A stretch of 64,000 nt of DNA. Origin: Sorex araneus. Taxonomy: Eukaryota; Chordata; Mammalia; Eulipotyphla; Soricidae. Below are positions 1 through 10,900 of the stretch, in pieces (position 1 is the stretch's first letter; each line of letters begins with the position of its first letter). The notes beneath the pieces were generated by a model. It worked only from the letters and a program-made list of their open reading frames with translations, was not told the origin of the DNA and ran no database searches. The stretch is from assembly GCF_027595985.1 (NCBI RefSeq), contig NC_073304.1, forward strand, positions 213,682,500 through 213,746,499. The letters are read 5' to 3'. The translations under genes were made by a program, and so were the position numbers.

Positions 1-780
1 GCTTCAGCTGCCTCAGGCCTGAAGTGTGACTCATCCATATGACACACCCATGTCTGGGGCTCTGTCTAGTGACGACAGGCTGGACCATGGGCAGCTTGTC
101 ACCTCCGCTCAGCCCTGTTTCCGCTGAGTCCGGGGAGCTGGAGGAGTGCCATAACCCCAGCCCTTACGCTCAGAGAGCGAAATCAGACAATGGCCTTCCT
201 CGGTTCCCCGAAACTAAATTTACTGTGAGGAACGGAGCCCTCCCTGGACCTCCAGCCAGGAAGAGACACACACTCGCTGTGCCCTCCTGCCCCCGCACCA
301 TTTCAACATCTCACACCCTCAGGACCCAGAAGGCTATGGGTCAGTCCTGCTCCAGTCACACCCAGATCTCACCAGATGCTGCAGAATAGCAGAGTTCAGG
401 ATCCCAGAGAACCCCCAGAGGCTGTCCCTGAGGTGCCACCTCCGCTCCATCACCCAGCCAGCCACCCATGACGGACAGAGCATTCCAGGGACACCCCTAG
501 ATCTCCTTAGACAGTTTCAGTCCTAAAGGTTACTCATTCCGTCCCCCCTCCCCCATCCTCCTTTATCCTGCCACCTCCTGCAGCCACTCAGGGATGGATG
601 CAGAGACCCCCTTCAACCTGGACTCCCGCGTGAAGACCCGCCCCTGAGTTCTAGACCCTCAGTGCAGTCAGTCTTCTAGGTCTCTGTGTCTTTGTTCTAA
701 AACGTCATAGAAACACCCACCCCTGGGTTCACAGGGCAGGTGACAGGAGAAATTTAGGACACCCTAGCCACCCCCAGTAG
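1..780. other. Intergenic, no recognisable gene
   Basis: I see no convincing exon, RNA gene or repeat. The open frames here are short and resemble no protein I know. This is presumably the spacer upstream of SAMD14. Confidence 0.5.
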
Positions 781-877
781 GGACTGTGACATGACCCCCT
801 GGCTGGACTGTCCCACAGCTCTCCACGTCCATTCTGATTTCACTGACTCACAGTCAGCCCACCTCAGTGCTCCAGGT

Positions 878-913
<36 letters not shown>

Positions 914-1017
914 CACACACACTGCCCACCTCATTATTCCACATCCACTGTGATCTCATACACTCACACATATGTGCACACAGACACTGCCCCTCAACTT
1001 CTATGTCCAGTCTGAGC

Positions 1018-1058
<41 letters not shown>

Positions 1059-1334
1059 CCCTTCAGCTCCCCATGTTAGTCCGAGCTTACACACACACAT
1101 AAGAAATATAAAGTGGAGCAAGGAAAGTCTCTTTAACAAATGGTGCTGGCAAAACTGGACAGCTACATACAAAAAAATGGGTTCAGACCTCTACCTAACA
1201 CCGTACATACACACACACTGCCCACCTCAGCGCTCCACATCCAGTGTGATCTTATCCAAACATACACCACACATAGGTGCACACTGCCCCTTAGCTTCCA
1301 TGTTGTCTGAGCTTATACACACAAACACACACAT

Positions 1335-1376
<42 letters not shown>

Positions 1377-1486
1377 AGAGGCCCTCAGTTTTCCATGACA
1401 GTCTGTGCTTACACACACACACACAGATTCTCTCACATTCACATATACGCACAATGGCCCCTCAGCTCCCTATGTCCAGTCTGAGC

Positions 1487-1517
<31 letters not shown>

Positions 1518-1890
1518 GCCCCCTTGACCCTCCAGTTGGATCTTATATATATATATACTCTCTTTCACATTCACATACATTCACACACTGACCCCTCAGC
1601 TCTCCATGTCTAGTCTGATCTCATCCATATACACATGTACTCACACTCATACATGCATGCACATGTCCCACTTCTTGCACACACAAACTCACGCATACAT
1701 GTATGCATCCCCACACATTTCTGCCCACTCCACCAGTACATACGCACATGTTCTTGCACACTAACATGCACACATGTGCACACAGGCACACCTTTATGTT
1801 CCTGCACATTTCCAGTTTCTGCACACACATGCAGTCACGTGCACATACATATGAACACTTGTGCACATGCACTCAACCATACATCCACAA
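781..1890. repeat. Degenerate CA/CT-rich minisatellite
   Basis: A recurring phrase of the type CCCCTCAGCTCTCCATGTCC followed by AGTCTGAGCTTA and a (CA)n run appears about eight times with drift, for example near 990, 1055, 1290, 1380, 1455 and 1590. Pure (CT)n lies at about 881-910 and (CA)n at 1021-1054, 1345-1377 and 1492-1517. The unit length varies because the dinucleotide tracts vary. Long cysteine-, valine- or histidine-rich open frames here are repeat artefacts. Confidence 0.8.
1099..1205 (+). mobile_element. LINE-1 ORF2 fragment inside the minisatellite
   Basis: About 105 bp translates to a stretch containing SLFNKWCWQNWTATYKK, a well-conserved segment of LINE-1 ORF2 protein downstream of the reverse transcriptase core. 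It is flanked on both sides by CA-rich repeat and has no complete ORF. Confidence 0.75.
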
Positions 1891-2810
1891 GCCTCCCTGG
1901 CCTTGCCACTCTGCCTGCCTCCTGGCCACGTGCCAAGACCTACAGCTACCCACACCCCTCCTCCCGGGTCCAGCTGGTGCCCATCCTGTCACTGTCTCCA
2001 GCCCGGTTAGTTCTCACTTGATCTGGGACCTGTCCAGCCGCTGGCCGCGTGGCTGACCTCTGCACGCCTCCCTGCCTCCAGGCTGCGGAGTTGAGCTGCT
2101 TTTCCTCCACTGCAAGCCTGAGCTCGCTTATCTGCCCCGCCCCGTGGGGTAGGGCGCAAACCGTCCTTCCTTCCTTCCCTGCACCCCGCAGCCTCACCTT
2201 ACTCTTGCCCAGTCTCCCTAGCGCCTCTTCCCTCTGCCCACCTGCAAGTAACCGAACAGGTCACTCCTGGTGGACCCCCACCCCCCAGCTCCCCCACCGC
2301 CGCCGCAGGCGCCTCCCGGCTCTAGAGTGTCCTTTGTGAACCAGACTCACGGGCCCTGGCACCCCCGCTCGCGTCTCCCCCAACACCGCCGGCCCAGAGC
2401 GTGGCCTGGCCCTGGGCCCCGCGGACCTGGGCGCACTCGGCCGGGAGGTGCAGGGCGGCTGCTGAACGGAGGGATCTGGGGCGCTCCCAGACCCAGACGA
2501 ACCCACCGAAGCCCCCCGGGGGTCTCCGCCCGGACTCCCGCGAGGCCACGGAGTAGCAGCAACTGGCCAGCCGGGTCCCGGGGCGGCGCGGGGCGCCTCC
2601 TCCCGGCTCGGCGCTCCTGTGCCTCCGCCCCCTCCGGCCCGCCCGCTCTTTGTCTCCCCTGCGCCCGGCCTCCCCGCCACGCGCCCCCTGCGTCGCCGCT
2701 TCCCGGGGGGACCCCCGCCGACGCAACGCACATCCGCCTGCCTGCCCGCCGGCGGCCCCCCACCGCCGCGTCCGGCCCGGCCCGGCGGGGAGGGGCGGGG
2801 GGTGGCGCGC

Positions 2811-2961
2811 TCCCGCTCGCTCGCTCTCTCGCTCGCTCTCTCTCTTGCTCTCTCTCTCTCTTGCTCTCTCTCTTGCTCTCTCGCGCGCGCACTCTCGCTC
2901 GCTCTCGCTTGCGCTCGTGCGCGCACTCGCTTGCTCTCTCTCTCTCTCTCTCTCTCTCTCG

Positions 2962-3009
<48 letters not shown>

Positions 3010-3030
3010 CTCGCTCTCGCTCCCTCCCTC
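2811..3030. repeat. Polypyrimidine GCTC/CT tract
   Basis: About 220 bp of (CT)n interrupted by CGCTCG and TTGCTC variants, with alternating CG and CA stretches nearby at 2881-2915 and 3050-3075. It lies in or just upstream of the SAMD14 first exon. The serine/leucine-rich and arginine/glutamate-rich open frames on the two strands are products of this repeat. Confidence 0.9.
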
Positions 3031-3099
3031 CCGCCCGCCCGCCGCTCGCACACACGCGCGCACACACGCACGCACGGAGCATCCTTCTCCGCGGCTCTC

Positions 3100-3361
3100 C
3101 GGTCCAGCCCCGCCCGCGCCCGCCGCTTCCCGCAAACCTTCCCGCTCTCCCCACGCCCCCTCCCCGCCCGCCCGGCTCTCAGGACCCTCCTCGCCGACCT
3201 CCGCCCTCCTCCCGGCATGGAGCGCTCGGAGCCGGCGCGGAGCCCCCCGCGGCCGGGGTGACGGCCCCCCAGCGCCCCGCTCCCGCCGCGCCCCCCGCCC
3301 CAGCACCATGGGCCCGAGGGGCTCCCGGGGCGCCCGACGCTGAAGATGACTGATGCTGGAG
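3100..3361 (+). other. SAMD14: SAMD14 non-coding exon 1 (5' end estimated)
   Basis: The 3' boundary is CTGGAG followed by GTGAGG, an excellent donor. Spliced to the acceptor before 6984 it forms the 5' leader. An in-frame TGA at 6990-6992 precedes the coding ATG, so no coding extension into this exon is possible. The exon contains upstream ATGs at 3217, 3308, 3346 and 3353. The 5' limit given here is a guess. Confidence 0.55.
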
Positions 3362-4247
3362 GTGAGGGGCCGGGACCCCCCCCCCCGACGACCCCCGGCC
3401 GCCGGCCACGCGGGGCCGCGCGAGTGGGTCGGGTCCGAGCCACGGGGCCTTTCTTCCCCCTGTCCCCAGGGGGCCCGGCCAGCCGGCCGCGAGGGTGCCG
3501 CCGACAGGGGAGGGGGCGGAGATGGGACTCGCCCCCTGATCCTGCCCCTACCGCCCCACAGCAGAAATTAATAAAAAATCTGCCGTGGGGGGAGGGGGAG
3601 CGGCTTAACTCCTTCCTGTCTGGGGGGCAGAGACACTCGCAGCTCCGCTCCAGAAGCGGGGAGGCCCTGGAGGTGCAGAGGCGCCTGTGTACCCCGCCTC
3701 TGGACGCCTCTGGACCCTGGGAGGGGGGGTTCCCACTCTGGTCAGAGACCCCCAGACAGCACTGCGTCCTCCGGATTCAGCACTGCCCCCACGCCCCGCC
3801 CCCACCCGCTTCCGCTCTTCTGCCCGGCCTTGCCCAGGACCCCTTGGCTCTTGCTGTCTCTCGCTGTCTTCTTGGGGTCCCTCTCCTCTGGCTGCCCCTC
3901 CGGGACTCAGACCCTCCCCCAGTTCTCCTGAATCCTCTCTGAGCTCTGGCCCCCCACTCCTTCCTCTGAGCACTCCTTTCCAGCCTGCCTGTGCCCCTGC
4001 CCCCCACCCCCTCGGCAAACCCTTTCGCCAGCTCCTTCCCCTGGGTCCCCCAGTTACTCAGAGAGCCCCAGAAGAGGCCAAAGGTCATGTGCGCACCCTG
4101 GGAATTGGAAGCTTTGGGGGGGGGGAGGGAGTGGCCTGGAAGGAGCCTGGCTGTGTCCTGCACAACAAGTTCATTTCCACTTGCTGGCAGTTGCCTGGTT
4201 GGCATGTGCGTAAGTGTGGAGTGCGTGTGTATGGTTGTATGCGGTGA

Positions 4248-4248
<1 letters not shown>

Positions 4249-4312
<64 letters not shown>
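4249..4312. repeat. (GT)n(GA)n microsatellite in SAMD14 intron 1
   Basis: About 11 GT units pass directly into about 20 GA units. The two tracts share one boundary near 4271. Confidence 0.95.
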
Positions 4313-4316
<4 letters not shown>

Positions 4317-4329
4317 CCAGGCTGGGTGG

Positions 4330-4493
4330 GGGCGGTTGGGGGCACACCCTGTGATGCTCACGGCTTATTGCCGGCTCTGCACTCAGGAATCAGGAATCAG
4401 TCCTGGCGGTGCTTAGGGGACCATTTGGGATGCGGGGTGCTGGGGATGGAACTCAGGTCTGCTGCACTGTTGCTCTGCCCCCGTGCCAGGCTG
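4330..4493 (-). mobile_element. Diverged tRNA-derived SINE
   Basis: Recognisable by GGCACACCCTGTGATGCTCA, CTCTGCACTCAGGAATCA and GGTGCTTAGGGGACCAT in the order expected for an antisense copy. A CAGGAAT duplication is present. Confidence 0.75.
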
Positions 4494-5244
4494 GGTTTTG
4501 AAAGACGGGAGAAAGCTGATGGCCTCCTGGCTGCCCTGCTCCCCAGGCGCCTCACTGGACAGTGTGGAGGCTGGGGGCTTAAATCAGACCTTGTGGGCCT
4601 CCATTCTTAGGTGGCCTAGGAGGGGGATGGCCTCCAGCACTCAGGCAGCCTCTGTTTTGATGGTGGAGGTGGCGGCGGGGCCGGGGGCGTGGGGGGCGTT
4701 CTTATCCTCAGAGAACCTCCTAGTCTGATGGGGAAGACTGGCCCTTCCACTCAAGGAAGTTCCCCCTTAGGGGAAGCAGAGGGCAAGGATGGATGCAGGA
4801 GCATGCGGGCGGACTCATGGGAGAAGGGCTACCCAGCCGTGCTTTCTGGGAGAGGCGCCCCTGGGTCCTGGTCACAGGACTCTCAGTGGCTGCAAGATGA
4901 ATCTGATTCTGTCTTGGAGGCAGCCCATCCTCTCACCTGGCCCCTCTGAGTGGCAGAGAAGTCTGGGGGCTTCTCCTTGGAGGCTTCCTGGAGGTTCAGG
5001 ATAGTAGGAGGCATCTTGGAAGGCCTGGTCCAGCCCCCTCGCAGGTCTGTCTGTCCCCCGATTCCTGCCCCCAGCACCATGGGGAGGGGGGTGGAGATAG
5101 TTTCAAGGTGTCCCAGTCCTGGTGGGTATGTTCCAGCCACTGAAAATCCTCTGACCAGTCCTGTCCCAAAGGCCCTTCCCTCTCCCAAAGGCAGAGGGTC
5201 CTCTGGGTGAGCACCCAGGAAGTCAAGGCTAACTTCTGCCTCCG

Positions 5245-5302
5245 ATCTCCTGCCTCTCAGTTTCCCCATCTGTAAATTGGAGTTGCTCAGAATCCTGAGC
5301 CT
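5245..5302 (+). mobile_element. Probable MIR fragment
   Basis: CTCAGTTTCCCCATCTGTAA is the conserved core of the ancient mammalian MIR SINE. Only this short part is recognisable. Confidence 0.6.
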
Positions 5303-5911
5303 GGGCAGCTCCCCAGGGGCAGGACAGGTCCCTGAAGACTGCGGGCGGGCCTGGCTCCCCTCCTGTCCTAAGGTGGAACGCACAGAAGATCCCAAGGGCC
5401 TTTGTCCGTCTCAGGGGGACCTGAGACTCTCAGCCATGCAGCGTGGCCGCCCGAGCTGCCGTGTGCCTCCTTCCCCGGTGTTCCCGCACCTGCGCCCTCA
5501 GGCCCTCCAATCCCACAGCTTCTAGGAAGCCTGCCCCCCGGGGGCCCACCACACGGACCCTGCTTCCTCATCACCCGTTCTGGTTTCCCAGAAAAAAATA
5601 GCCAGGGCCCAGCCCAGACCCGTCCACACTTCTTCCCAGACCATGTGAGATGCATTCTGGAGACTGGGCTGGTCTGGTTCTGCCCTGAACATGTTTCATC
5701 CTCCCCGACCTCTGTGAGACTGTCTGGGACTCAGAGCTGTGTGTGGAGAAGGGGGTCCCTGGCTAGGATGCCAGCTTCCTGGGCAGTTTGGGTCCAGGGA
5801 CGCAGGCAGGTGGCAAGGCCATCAGGGATGGGAGGGCAGCAGGACCGTGTGAGGGAAGCTGGAGGGGTGGATGGATGGATGGACGGACAGGGCCAGAAAT
5901 TGGGTGGGTGA

Positions 5912-6088
5912 GGGCCAGAGAAATAGTACAGCAGATTGGGTATTTGCTTTGCACATGGCCAACCTGGGTTTGATTCCTGGCATCCCAGTCCCCTGAGCAC
6001 CACCAGGAGTAATTCTTGAATGCAGAGCCAGGAGTAACCCCTGAGCACTGCTGGGTGTAACACCGCCCCCCCTAAAAAAAAGAAAAGA
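5912..6088 (+). mobile_element. tRNA-derived SINE (SOR-like), diverged
   Basis: Carries the head TAGTACAGCAG, a B-box-like GGTTTGATTCC, GAGCACCACCAGGAGTAATT and an A-rich tail. Confidence 0.85.
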
Positions 6089-6140
6089 CATTAGATGGGT
6101 GGCTAAGTGGACAGTTTGATTGAGTAAAAGTGGACAGCTG

Positions 6141-6306
6141 GGGGCCGCAGTGATAATACAGCGGGGAGGGCATTTGCCTTGTATGTGACTGACCTGAGTT
6201 CAGTCATCCCATATGGTCCCCTGAGCAATGCCAGGAGTGATTCCTGAGCATAGAGCCAGGAGTAAGCCTTGAGCATCTCCAGGTATGACCCAAAAAGTCA
6301 AGATAA
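6141..6306 (+). mobile_element. tRNA-derived SINE (SOR-like)
   Basis: GGGGCCGCAGTGATAATACAG head, CCCATATGGTCCCCTGAGCA body and GTATGACCCAAAAAGTC end; moderately diverged. Confidence 0.88.
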
Positions 6307-6397
6307 ACGAATAAATATTTAGAAAAAAAAGTGAACAGTTAGAGCGAATAAATGGAAGAATGGGCAGGTAGTTGGTTAATAAATAATAGGTAAGTAT

Positions 6398-6526
6398 ATG
6401 GATGGATGGGTGAGTGGATAGACGGGTAGATGGGTGGATGGGTGGACAGATGGATGGGTGGGTGAAGGATGGATGGATGGATGGACGGGCAGATGGATGT
6501 GTGGATGGATAGATGGATGGACTGAT
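6398..6526. repeat. (GGAT)n tetranucleotide repeat in SAMD14 intron 1
   Basis: Imperfect GGAT/GGGT repeats over about 130 bp. A smaller GGAT/GGAC patch is at 5866-5888. Confidence 0.9.
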
Positions 6527-6983
6527 AGAACTTGTGTTCTGCTCCTGGCTTTGCCATTAACCTGAGACGCTGCCTTATTCATCCTCCCCTGTTATTTTAC
6601 TTGTGAAACAATGGGTTTCATCTGCATCTGATGGTGGTTCTCAGATTTAATGTCCCACCCTTCGTGCTGATTGGTGCTCAGGCAGTGCTGCTGTTGGGAA
6701 GGCCTAGGACAGGGAAGGCAGTTCAGTGACCTGTGACGGTACATGGGAAGCAACTCAGACAGCACTTCCCTGGCATCTACAGCCTGGACTGATTCTGCCC
6801 ACTGCCCCATTGCCCCCAGATCTGGGGTATGGTTCAGATGACGGCTCTTCCTAGGGCCCCAGGAGGAGTTACGATGGTGGGCAAGGGGCCTGAAGGCCCC
6901 AGGGCAGGGACCCCTGGGCAGCATCTTTGACTCCAGTAGGGACCACTCATCCAGGTCTCTCCCTCCCCTTCATTTTTTTCCAG

Positions 6984-7038
6984 CCGTCCTGAGTCATGGC
7001 TTCCTCAAAACTCCGAGAACTCACCGATGAGGTTTTTG
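6984..7038 (+). CDS. SAMD14: SAMD14 exon 2, first coding exon
   Basis: The acceptor TTTTTTTCCAG ends at 6983 and the donor GTAAGT starts at 7039. Coding begins at 6996 and gives MASSKLRELTDEVF plus one base of the next codon. The 12 leading bases are untranslated. Confidence 0.93.
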
Positions 7039-7129
7039 GTAAGTTCTGCATGGTTCTATTGCTATCAGTGAGTCAGTATTCTTCTTGGGCTGCCTGGGAT
7101 TGGGGGATTGTGGTTCTCTGAGGGGCTTC

Positions 7130-7175
<46 letters not shown>

Positions 7176-7905
7176 TGTGTAGGGGGCGCCCGGGGGTCTG
7201 ACATCCAATTGGTCACCACTCTGTTTGCTAAGGACAACAATAATTAATGTCCCCATTTTATTTTATTTTTTCTTTTTGGGTCACACCTGGCGATGCACAG
7301 GGGTTACTCCTGGCTCATGCACTCAGGAATCATTCCTGGCGGTGCTCAGGGGACCATATGGGATGCTGGGAATCGAACCCGGGTCGACCGTGTGCAAGGC
7401 AAATGCCCTACCCGCTGTGCTATCGCTCCAGCCCAATGTCCCCATTTTAATTATTTAAAAACATTTTTCCCTTGGTTTTTGGACCACACTCGGCAACGCT
7501 CAGGGGTTACTCCTGGCTCTGCACTCAGGAATTATTCCTGGTGGTGCTCAGAGGACCATATGGGATGCTGGGGGTCAAACCCGGGTCCACTGTGTGCAAG
7601 GCAGATGCCTTCCCCGTTGTACCATCTCTCTGACCTCAGTGTCTCCATTTTATTAAGTGCTTGTCTCATGCCAGATACAAGGCTGGCACTGCGTCGCTAT
7701 CTGTGGTGCCATCGACCCTCATAATAATGCCAAGAAGTGGGGCTGGAGCAATAGCACAGCGGGTAGGGCGTTTGCCTTGCAATGCGACCGACTCGGGTTC
7801 GATTCCCAGCATCCCATATGGTCCCCTGAGCACTGCCAGGGATGACTCCTGAGTGCAGAGCCAGGAGTAACCCCTGTGCATTGCCAGGTGTGACCCAAAA
7901 AGCAA

Positions 7906-7966
<61 letters not shown>

Positions 7967-10900
7967 CCAAGAAAGGTGTGCGGTGGAGGCAACTGGCTTT
8001 AAAGATCAGAGTGCTAGTGGGGCTCCCAACTCCAGTCTCCCTGTGCGTGGATGTTCCTGGAAACGCAGAGCACAGCTCTGTCTGCCATGGCGTCCCCAGC
8101 CTACCAGTGGGGTAGGTTGGAGACATCACTGGGGTGCAAGTCCAGGCATCCCCCTCGGCACCCCCGCATCCACATCGCTCCTCCATGCTGTCTCTATCGT
8201 GTAGACTAGCGACGGAGCATCCTGGCCAGGCAGAGTTCCCAGCATGCACTGGGCAAGAAGGGTGCTTCCCAGCATGCACCGGGTGGGACGGCTGCTTCCC
8301 AGCAGGTCGAGAGCACAGGACCGAGGAGGGACGTAAAGGGAGATGTGGGGACCGGAGTAGACCCCTGTCGGCCCTTCCAGATGTGTGTGCAGCCTCTAGG
8401 GGCTCCCAGCTTCCCTTCCCCTCTCCTCCCACGCCCTTGGCACCTCAGGGCTCTCCTGCCATCCCCTCGTGCCCTGGCAGTGCCAGGATTACTGGTGCCC
8501 GGGGTGCACTGCTATCCCAGGGAGAGCGCTTAGCTCGGGCCTGCACCAGGTCTCACCCCTTCCTCACCCGCTTACTCCGAGCCTCCACTGCTCCACCCTC
8601 CACCCTTCCTGTTTTCCTTTTCCCAACCTGCTGAGGTGGCCTGGCCCTGCTGGACCGCTTCCTGCTGCAAAAGGCCATGAAATATTCATGCCTCCCTGTT
8701 GCCCCGAGCTGGCTCACTCCCTGCTGCACCCCCCCCCCCACCTCCCACCCCAGAGGAAGAGACAGACGGACAGACAGACATGGGGGAGAGAGGGGAGAAA
8801 ACAGAGAGGGAGGAGGATGCTGGGACCTGAGGTGGCCCCACCCCCCACCAAGAAGCCCTTTCTGCCCCCCAGACCCTCCAAGAGGAACTGGTCCTGGGGG
8901 GTCTTCACGAGTGCCCCAGCAGTTGGCACCAGCCAAGGGGTACCGGGGCAGCGGCCGCACCCTAGGCCACACCTTTCCTTTCTGCGCTTCCCTTCCCGGT
9001 CACCAGTGCGGGAACACACAGGCCACGCCCCTGGCTGCCTCCGGGGAGGGTTAGCTCTGTTTCTGAGCCCGGCTGCCAGGAACTCTGGCCCGCTGGGCAT
9101 CTGCCAGATGCCCTCGGGCAAATCAAGGCGCCCAAACAGGGAGGGGACACTCGGTCTCCTCCAAGGCCCCGGGAGACTTCGGAGCCAGTGCCGGAGCAGG
9201 GGAACGCTCAGCCCCCTGTCTAGTGCTGGTCTGTGCTCCGGCCTCCCGGGGCTCCGACGCCCTCCCTTCCCCTGGTGCCTCCAGACATCAGAAGTGAAGA
9301 GGGAACAGCAGAGGGGCCCCTCCGGAGGAGCCATGTCAAAACCACCATCAGAAATGACCGTCATCTCACAGGCCCCAGGCAGCGGCCACGGCCCCGGGGG
9401 AGGCATCGCTTAGCTCAGCCGGCCTGTTCTCTCAGCTTATAACAACTGGCCCCTGGCCGAGGCTCAAACCTTCCAGCCCCCCCGCCCACACCATCCTCTC
9501 TTCTTATTTGGGGAAGGGGCACCCCCGGTGAAACTCAGGAGGTGGTAGGGAAGTCCTTCCTGTGATTCTCCACCAACCGGGCTGTGGGTTCAGAGCAAGG
9601 GACTGAGAATGTGATGGTGCTGGGGATACCTGCCCCTCCCCCCCGCCCTCGGCGGTGCAGGGGTGCTGGCACCTACCCTAACTGCTACCCTCTCTCTGGC
9701 CGATGCCATCCCCTCTCCCTCTTAAATGTGTGTGTGCACCTGCGCGCGTGTGCGTGCACACACACGCACATACACACGTGCTGTTGCCATGGTGACTGGG
9801 TTCCCACACAGTTGTGGTTGCCAGGTTCTCTGGGGGTCACACACCAAGACATGCTCCAGCACTCTTGTTTCAGACGTCACACACTTCGAGGTGTCCCTGG
9901 CGATCCCACCTGGCCTGTGGGCAGTGCTGGGATGAAACCAAGCAGGTACTCCACCCCGGAGCCCTCCCTGGCCTCTCCCCGGCCTCTGCTGTCCCCCAGA
10001 CCTCTGCCTGGCCACACCCTCCAAGGCTGCTCCCCCTGTATGCTCAGCACACCCTGTCTCATCCATTGGACAAACCTCGCTCTGCTAACGTGTGCCAGGA
10101 CATGTTCTAGAAGCACCAAACGGGCTAAAGAAAGGCAGTCCCTGGCCGGGGCAGGGGCCGGAGTCGAGGGGTTAAGGCCCTTGCAGGCGGCCAGCCCAGG
10201 TTTGGTGGGAGTAAGCCCTGAGCACTGCCGGGGTGTGGGTAGAGAGGTACCCTCTGCTCAGGACCAGAACGAGAGGTGACCGAGAAAGTATGGGCTTGGG
10301 GGCAGGCGTCTTCATCAGCCCCTGCGTGGTGCTGAGTCTGTCTGTCCAATGCTGCCCTGATCCTGGGAGTCTGTCTGACTTGGCTGCCATTTGTCCAACC
10401 CAGGCCGTGCCCCTACTCTGCTGTCTCGCCACCCCCCGCCCTCCACCCTGAGCCGCCCTCCCACTCACAGCCCTTCCCTCTCCACCTGCGGGCCAAGGGG
10501 ACGGCTGTCAGCAGGGAGGGGAGAGAGCAGCCTGAGTACCGGAAGGAGGAGGAGGAAGAGGTGGGGGAGGAGAGGCAGGGGGCACCCAGCTGTGGGTACG
10601 GGCTAAGCACCATACCTGCCTCCCCGGCCTGCTCTCAGGCGGGGAACTAGGCCTGGATGCCCACAGCTACCCACCACCAAGAATATGGGCCAGCCAGTGA
10701 CCTCCTTCTGGCCACAGTCCGGCCACAATGCCTTTGAGGAGCATGTGATACGGAGTCAGGGTGCGGGAAGCTAACCCCTTTATTTCTATTTATTTATTTA
10801 TTTATTTATTTTTTGCTTTTTGGGTCACACCCAGCGATGCTCAGGGGTCACTCCTGGCTCTGCACTCAGGAACCACCCCTGGCCGTGCACAGGGGACCAT

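Larger units (their letters stand above)
2270..3480 (+). promoter_or_regulatory. SAMD14: CpG-island promoter of SAMD14
   Basis: The stretch is very GC- and CpG-rich, with GC-box-like GGGGCGGGG near 2795 and no obvious TATA box, and it ends in a consensus splice donor at 3362. It carries a long polypyrimidine tract at 2811-3030. The start site probably lies between about 2.8 and 3.2 kb, but the sequence alone does not fix it. Confidence 0.7.

Noticed and set aside
2261-3443. Long open frames of 200-370 codons on both strands, rich in Ser/Leu or Arg/Glu
   Set aside because: They come from the high GC content and the CT/GCTC repeat of the CpG island. They exist in several frames at once, cross the SAMD14 donor and resemble no protein.
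3362-6983. Search for the known SAMD14 intron enhancer (E-box CATCTG, spacer, AGATAA)
   Set aside because: CATCTG occurs in a MIR piece near 5268 and again near 6617, but I found no AGATAA at the required distance on either strand. It may have diverged; I cannot claim it.
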